This document shows positions 3,940-5,710 of a DNA stretch of 5,710 bases, in pieces; positions within the stretch are counted from its first letter, which is position 1; each line of letters starts with the position of its first letter. This DNA comes from GCA-003244245 sp032230565. GTDB lineage: Bacteria > Actinomycetota > Actinomycetes > Mycobacteriales > Pseudonocardiaceae. The notes under the pieces were generated by a model. That model had not been told where the DNA came from. It ran no database searches and saw only the letters and a list, made by a program, of their open reading frames with translations. The DNA lies in the NCBI GenBank assembly GCA_032230565.1, contig JAVXWL010000007.1, positions 1 through 5,710 on the forward strand, in the 5' to 3' direction. A program made the position numbers and the translations under genes.

Positions 3940-5710
3940 GTGCCGCACGACTATTCCGGCGACCGAGCCGCTGACGGTCGAGACCGCATCGACCCAGCGT
4001 TGGCTGCCCAGATCAGAGTCCTCGAGGATGAGGTGACGCTGCTGCGTCGTCGACTGACCGAGTCGCCCCGGCATTTCCGGTTGCTCGAGGAGCGCCTCGC
4101 CGAAGCCTCCGCGTCGGTGAGCCAGCTCACGGAGCGCAACGCCAAACTGGTGGAGACGCTCCGGGAGGCGCGCGGTCAGCTCCTCGCGCTGCGTGAAGAG
4201 GTCGATCGGCTGGCTCAGCCACCCAGTGGCTATGGCGTGTTCCTGGCCTGCTTCGACGACGGCACGGTAGACGTTTTCACCTCCGGCCGCCGGATGCGGG
4301 TGGCAGTGTCTCCCGCGGTCGAGCTCCCGCAACTGCGCCGTGGGCAGAGCGTGCGGCTCAATGAGGCGCTGACCGTGGTGGAGGCGGGCACCTTCGAGTC
4401 AACGGGTGAAGTCTGCGCGCTGCGCGAAGTGCTCGACTGCGGTTTGCGGGCGCTGGTCGTCGGTCACGCCGACGAAGAGCGCGTGGTGTGGTTGGCCGAC
4501 CCGCTGCTGATGGGCCCGGACAACCCCGACGCGGTGCCGCTGAAGCCCGGGGACTCCCTGCTGGTGGACACCAAGGCCGCCTACGCCTACGAGCGGGTGC
4601 CCAAGGCGGAAGTCGAGGACCTCGTGCTGGAGGAGGTTCCCGACGTCGGATACGAGGACATCGGCGGCCTGGCCAGCCAGATCGAGCAGATCCGCGACGC
4701 TGTCGAGCTGCCGTTCCTGCATGCCGAACTGTTCCGCGAATACGAGCTGCGCCCACCCAAAGGTGTGCTGCTCTACGGCCCTCCCGGCTGTGGTAAAACT
4801 CTGATTGCCAAGGCGGTGGCCAACTCGTTGGCCAAGAAAGTGGCCCAGGTTCGGGGGGACACCGATGCCAAGAGTTACTTCCTCAACATCAAGGGTCCCG
4901 AGCTGCTCAACAAGTACGTCGGGGAAACCGAGCGGCATATCCGGCTGATCTTCCAGCGGGCTCGGGAGAAGGCGTCTGAAGGCACTCCGGTCATCGTGTT
5001 CTTCGACGAGATGGACTCGATATTCCGGACCCGCGGGTCCGGTGTGTCTTCGGACGTGGAGACCACAATCGTGCCGCAGCTGCTCAGCGAGATCGATGGT
5101 GTGGAGGGATTGGAGAATGTCATCGTCATCGGTGCTTCCAACCGTGAGGACATGATCGATCCGGCGATTCTGCGTCCGGGACGGCTCGACGTGAAGATCA
5201 AGATCGAGCGGCCGGACGCCGAGGCGGCCAGGGACGTCTTCTCCAAGTACCTGACACTGACGCTACCGCTGCACGCCGACGACCTCGCCGAATTCGGACA
5301 GGACCGCAAGGCCTGCATCCAGGCGATGATCCAGGGCACCGTCGAACGGATGTACGCCGAGAGCGAGGAGAACCGTTTCCTGGAGGTCACCTACGCCAAC
5401 GGCGACAAGGAAGTCCTCTACTTCCGGGACTTCAACTCCGGCGCGATGATCCAGAATATCGTCGATCGGGCGAAGAAGAAGGCCATCAAGTCGGTGCTGG
5501 AGACTGCTCAGCCGGGATTGCGGATGACGCACCTGCTCGACTCGATCGTCGACGAGTTCGCCGAGAACGAGGACCTGCCCAACACCACCAACCCGGACGA
5601 CTGGGCGCGAATCTCCGGCAAGAAGGGGGAGCGGATCGTCTACATTCGCACCCTCGTCACCGGCAAGAACGCCGACTCCGGCCGAGCCATCGACACCGCC
5701 ACCAACACCG
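3940..5710 (+). CDS. arc: Proteasome-activating AAA+ ATPase ARC/Mpa (3'-partial)
   Basis: A hexameric unfoldase (Mpa in mycobacteria, ARC elsewhere) that recognises pupylated proteins, unfolds them and feeds them to the 20S proteasome in the cytoplasm. The frame is open from GTG 3940 to the right edge, 590 residues. Layout: N-terminal coiled coil, about 20-95, that binds Pup (repeated LEDEV, LLEERL, LREEVDRL heptads); a tandem OB-fold region, about 96-230; then one AAA+ module with Walker A GPPGCGKT (280-287), pore loop KYVGE (325-329), Walker B VIVFFDE (351-357, catalytic E357), sensor-1 N401 and arginine-finger motif LRPGR (411-415). The C-terminal part (FNSGAMIQNIVDRAKKKAIKSV, ISGKKGERIVYIRTL) matches M. 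tuberculosis Mpa closely. The sequence breaks off at AIDTATNT; mycobacterial Mpa ends about four residues later in GQYL, whose penultimate tyrosine docks into the proteasome, so only this tip should be missing. Strong Shine-Dalgarno upstream. In related genomes dop, pup and prcBA follow. Confidence 0.97.
   Translation, partial: MPHDYSGDRAADGRDRIDPALAAQIRVLEDEVTLLRRRLTESPRHFRLLEERLAEASASVSQLTERNAKLVETLREARGQLLALREEVDRLAQPPSGYGVFLACFDDGTVDVFTSGRRMRVAVSPAVELPQLRRGQSVRLNEALTVVEAGTFESTGEVCALREVLDCGLRALVVGHADEERVVWLADPLLMGPDNPDAVPLKPGDSLLVDTKAAYAYERVPKAEVEDLVLEEVPDVGYEDIGGLASQIEQIRDAVELPFLHAELFREYELRPPKGVLLYGPPGCGKTLIAKAVANSLAKKVAQVRGDTDAKSYFLNIKGPELLNKYVGETERHIRLIFQRAREKASEGTPVIVFFDEMDSIFRTRGSGVSSDVETTIVPQLLSEIDGVEGLENVIVIGASNREDMIDPAILRPGRLDVKIKIERPDAEAARDVFSKYLTLTLPLHADDLAEFGQDRKACIQAMIQGTVERMYAESEENRFLEVTYANGDKEVLYFRDFNSGAMIQNIVDRAKKKAIKSVLETAQPGLRMTHLLDSIVDEFAENEDLPNTTNPDDWARISGKKGERIVYIRTLVTGKNADSGRAIDTATNT

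Noticed and set aside
4399..4938. 179-codon minus-strand open frame inside arc
   Set aside because: It lies wholly opposite the conserved ATPase coding sequence and has no ribosome site or recognisable family; a shadow of codon bias.

Overview
The window is a high-GC, gene-dense actinobacterial chromosome segment. Protein sequences and gene order resemble the Mycobacterium tuberculosis stretch from metH through hisE-hisG, a RecB-family nuclease and trmI to mpa. The frequent GTG starts, the cysteine-bearing HisG/HisE variants and the ARC/Mpa-type proteasomal ATPase restrict it to Actinomycetota. I favour a Pseudonocardiales-like organism because PPE or lipoprotein genes of the mycobacterial locus are absent, but that finer placement is inference from remembered homologues.

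Layout, left to right: (1) the 3' end of metH (+, to 796), encoding the reactivation domain of cobalamin-dependent methionine synthase; (2) hisE (+, 806-1069) and hisG (+, 1077-1949), closely packed behind metH and probably one transcription unit; (3) a converging gene on the minus strand (1968-2903) for a stand-alone RecB-type PD-(D/E)XK nuclease with a predicted 4Fe-4S cluster; (4) trmI (+, 2902-3840 in the longest ribosome-site-supported form, conserved core from about 2995), diverging from the nuclease gene so tightly that the two possible start codons share one CATG; (5) a 99-base gap with a possible promoter and a very strong Shine-Dalgarno; (6) arc/mpa (+, 3940 to beyond the right edge), the AAA+ unfoldase of the Pup-proteasome system, missing only its last few residues.

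Functionally the segment joins methionine/folate metabolism (MetH), the first two steps of histidine synthesis (HisG makes PR-ATP, HisE hydrolyses it to PR-AMP), tRNA m1A58 modification (TrmI) and pupylated-protein degradation (ARC/Mpa). The genes are mostly well-understood housekeeping functions. The least understood member is the minus-strand Fe-S nuclease, whose conserved position among these genes has no agreed explanation. I saw no tRNA, rRNA, CRISPR array, insertion sequence or phage feature. I did not find a convincing novel multi-gene system; the points worth checking are start sites, a repeat at the convergent junction, and a few residue substitutions in otherwise conserved motifs.
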